In this document: in pieces, positions 61,541 to 64,000 of the stretch
How the letters are laid out: each line of letters begins with the position of its first letter
How positions within the stretch are numbered: position 1 is the first letter of the stretch
NCBI RefSeq assembly: GCF_963662255.1
Contig: NC_085047.1
Coordinates: 111,101,872-111,165,871 of the forward strand
Reading direction: 5' to 3'
Length of the DNA: 64,000 bases
DNA from: Cinclus cinclus
Taxonomy: Eukaryota > Chordata > Aves > Passeriformes > Cinclidae
Notes under the pieces: generated by a model
Databases searched by the model: none
Seen by the model: the letters and a program-made list of their open reading frames with translations, nothing else
What the model was told of the DNA's origin: nothing
Position numbers and translations under genes: made by a program

Positions 61541-64000
61541 CTACAAGATAAAAGGAAAGCAATTGAAGAGTACTGCTTTAAGTACATGCACTACACAGCT
61601 TTTGTGACTTGATCATAAATACTCTCACAGCTGCCCATCCAGAGTCTGATTTTTTTTTATTCAGACACTATGTTAGAGCGGTGAGGTGGTAGAACTAAAA
61701 CCTTCAAAACCCAGTAATCATTACATGGACCTGAAGCTACCTAATTAAACAGTTTGTAGTTCACTTTTACTTGTGCAGAGTAAGTTTTGCACCACATGCT
61801 CAGGAATTCTGACGCATCAGCCAGCACTTGGTGTGATGGTCACTCAACCAGGCAGAGAACTTACAAACTTTACTGCTTGTAAACAGAAAGCTGTCCTCCT
61901 CAACATTTTGATTTTTATAACCCCAACAACAACCACAAAAAAAGGAAGAAGTATTATTAGGACTGTCCTAAATTTGTGAAGTTTTCCTGACACTTCTTCT
62001 ATGTCTCTGCTTTCCAGTTCTGAATATTTTGAAGTATGGTAGCAAAGTTCCCACACAGTCAGGTCACAGGGTTCATCTCCAGAAGAACACGTGGTCTGAC
62101 TAAGAGACAGAATGTGCAGCTGTGTGTGGCAACAGGAATTAAAACTATGGGTAAGTCTACCCCAAAAAATTGTTTTTTCCTCATCTATTTTTTAATACAT
62201 TTTGTTTCCATCTTGCGACACTTGAAGCTAAAATACCCAAGTGAAGGAACAGTAAAAATAGAGGAGGCAATATCTTTTTTTAGTTGTGATGTCATAAATC
62301 CTCACCATTGCAGTGGAAAATACCAGTGTCAAGCCCTGCAGCAAGTGTGTCAAACTGCTGTGGGAATGAAGGGGTGCACATGGAGGGAATCCAGCCCACA
62401 ACCTTTCAACTTCCTAAGATCATTCCTGTCTTTTACTTCAGCACACAAACTGAGATTTAAATAAACCAAGATTCTTACTTTAGCCGATTTCTAGCAGGAC
62501 AAGTGTTATATTCTACCAGGCTGTATCATCCTTTTGAACCAACAGGATGTGTTGAATAAAGTTCAGCAAGAGGCCAGGCTGGAAGCCACACTCATACATC
62601 AGAAGTTATCTATCCTTTCTGGCTCCCTGCCTTGTTACCATGAGAATGCAATCAGCTCCCTCTGTGTGTCCTAGTACATGCAGTTTTTGAGTTGTCATCC
62701 AAGCAGATTGTTCCAAGCAGAAAGCAGCCATGGAAGAAATGGCAAAAAGCACTGACAGCAAAAACAGATGGCCCAAGATAATGTGGCGGGATTGAATGAA
62801 ATGAAAATTAAGAAAATATAGCAGTCCTGGGGAGAGGCTACAGAACACTCTGGTCCCCAGCTCGTGGACTGGGAGTAAAAGACCCCAGTCCTGTAGCCCT
62901 ATAGTGAAACTGCTACAATGTGCTGCAGTTAAGCTCTTTCTTTCCCCATGTGAAAAAAAAAATACATAAAAGAAAGGGAAAAAAGTTACGATGGTGTAGA
63001 CCTATCTATCTAATGAATTTGACATTTTCTGAAGAAAAGCTGAAAATGTTTCCATTAAAACATCATACCCTCCTGCCGTTTTTTTTCTCCCTAGTTTCAC
63101 GGGCTTATTTATCTTGGGTTTTCACATAAGTATTGGTGAGAAAACCAGTAATAAAACTGATAAAGGTCTTTCCATACTTCCTACTGAGGAAATTATATTG
63201 CAAAAACATCTGGCTGGATCAGTGGCCTTGACTAAACTCAAAAATATTTGAAGATACCAAGGAAGAACATAATACAGAAATAGCCATGGTATGTAAACAT
63301 GGACAACCCCTTCAAACAACTTACAAAGAGAGATTGGCTTCTGGAGGAAAAATAAACAACAAAATTCCTAAATAAATCTGGTTTATCTGTTAAAGAAAAA
63401 AAAGAAGTTGCTTCTCAAAGAAAAAGACAAATATTTCATCAGCTGGGAGAGGATCAATAGTAGTTATTAATAATTTACAGAACGAATGCATAAACTGAAG
63501 GCTGTTGTCACTAAAGGCCTCCGTGGCTTTTCAAGCTAACAGGTATTGAGTAATTAATTAATAGCATTCAGTTACCAACACTGATTAAGGGATATGAGAT
63601 TTGACTTTCTTTATTAGAATCTAATGAATAAACATTTCAGTGCAGCTGGGAACAAAGGCAGTTTATTCCCAGGAGCTGAACCAACAGAGAAGTTTGTGAA
63701 AGGATAACTCTCTAGATTCCACTGAAATGCAGCTGATTGGCAGCCCAGGTACCACCTCCTTGTCTCCTCCTGCACCTTTCATCCACCTGATTGCATCTAC
63801 CATTTCATTACCACTGTTTATTTTGGGGCATGTGCCACCTTTCCCCCACCCCCTGCCACAATCACACATGGGCTGTTAAAGACAAGAGTTTACTCTTTCC
63901 TGAAGCAAAAACAAAAACCAAAACAGTGTAGAGGGATCAGGCTCGTTAATATCTCACTGCCCTGCCCATGCCCATCCTGCAGCAGATCTGATCTCTGCAG
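61541..64000 (-). other. MAOB: MAOB intron 1 (3' part)
   Basis: I looked for exon 1 (a short start peptide ending in the VVVIGGGIS-type motif) on the minus strand and did not find it, so it and the promoter lie beyond 64000. MAO first introns are long in mammals, so this is expected. No repeat family recognised. Confidence 0.7.

Noticed and set aside
62036..62464. 142-codon frame in MAOB intron 1
   Set aside because: No family resemblance and no supporting signals; typical size for chance ORFs in 64 kb.
61541..64000. MAOB exon 1 and promoter
   Set aside because: No sequence encoding the GGGIS-type motif and no CpG-rich promoter-like stretch was found.

Overview
The window looks like a piece of a bird genome, probably a songbird. 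It carries split genes with GT-AG introns, several CR1-type LINE tails (ending in ATTCTATG-like motifs), and endogenous-retrovirus LTRs of a kind I recognise from passerine genomes. There is no bacterial or viral gene layout. Nearly all of the roughly 200 short open frames are noise or fragments around real exons. The window holds two monoamine oxidase genes arranged tail to tail. || Left (1-18559, + strand): the 3' part of a monoamine oxidase gene, exons 4 to 15, with exons 1-3 lying before the window. I call it MAOA because it has Asn, Phe and Ile at the positions equal to human MAO-A 181, 208 and 335. Right (33368-64000, - strand): the paralogue, exons 15 back to 2, with exon 1 beyond 64000. 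I call it MAOB mainly from exons 3, 8 and 14 and from the head-to-head match with the mammalian MAOA-MAOB order. All twelve shared exons (4-15) have the same length and phase in the two genes, which is the mark of an old tandem-inverted duplication. Both reading frames are intact across every exon seen, and the covalent FAD cysteine, the aromatic-cage tyrosines and the active-site lysine are present in both. The products would be FAD-dependent amine oxidases of the outer mitochondrial membrane that deaminate serotonin, noradrenaline, dopamine and trace amines. || Middle (18560-33367): about 15 kb between the two stop codons. It holds the 3' UTRs, CR1 fragments, CA and TA microsatellites, and an ERV LTR (26813-28460) expanded from inside by a 17-unit, 38-bp minisatellite. 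That minisatellite is free of stops in all frames and yields spurious ORFs of up to 423 codons. || The most interesting observation is a 735-bp solo LTR (17649-18383) with a perfect 5-bp target duplication, sitting only 20 bp upstream of MAOA exon 15. It separates the polypyrimidine tract from the original upstream intron, so the branch point for the exon encoding the membrane anchor probably now comes from the LTR. Other points are a patchwork of A-like and B-like residues between the two paralogues, a GC3 spike confined to MAOB exon 7, an unusual Phe/Leu gate pair in MAOB, and a cysteine-rich membrane anchor in MAOA.
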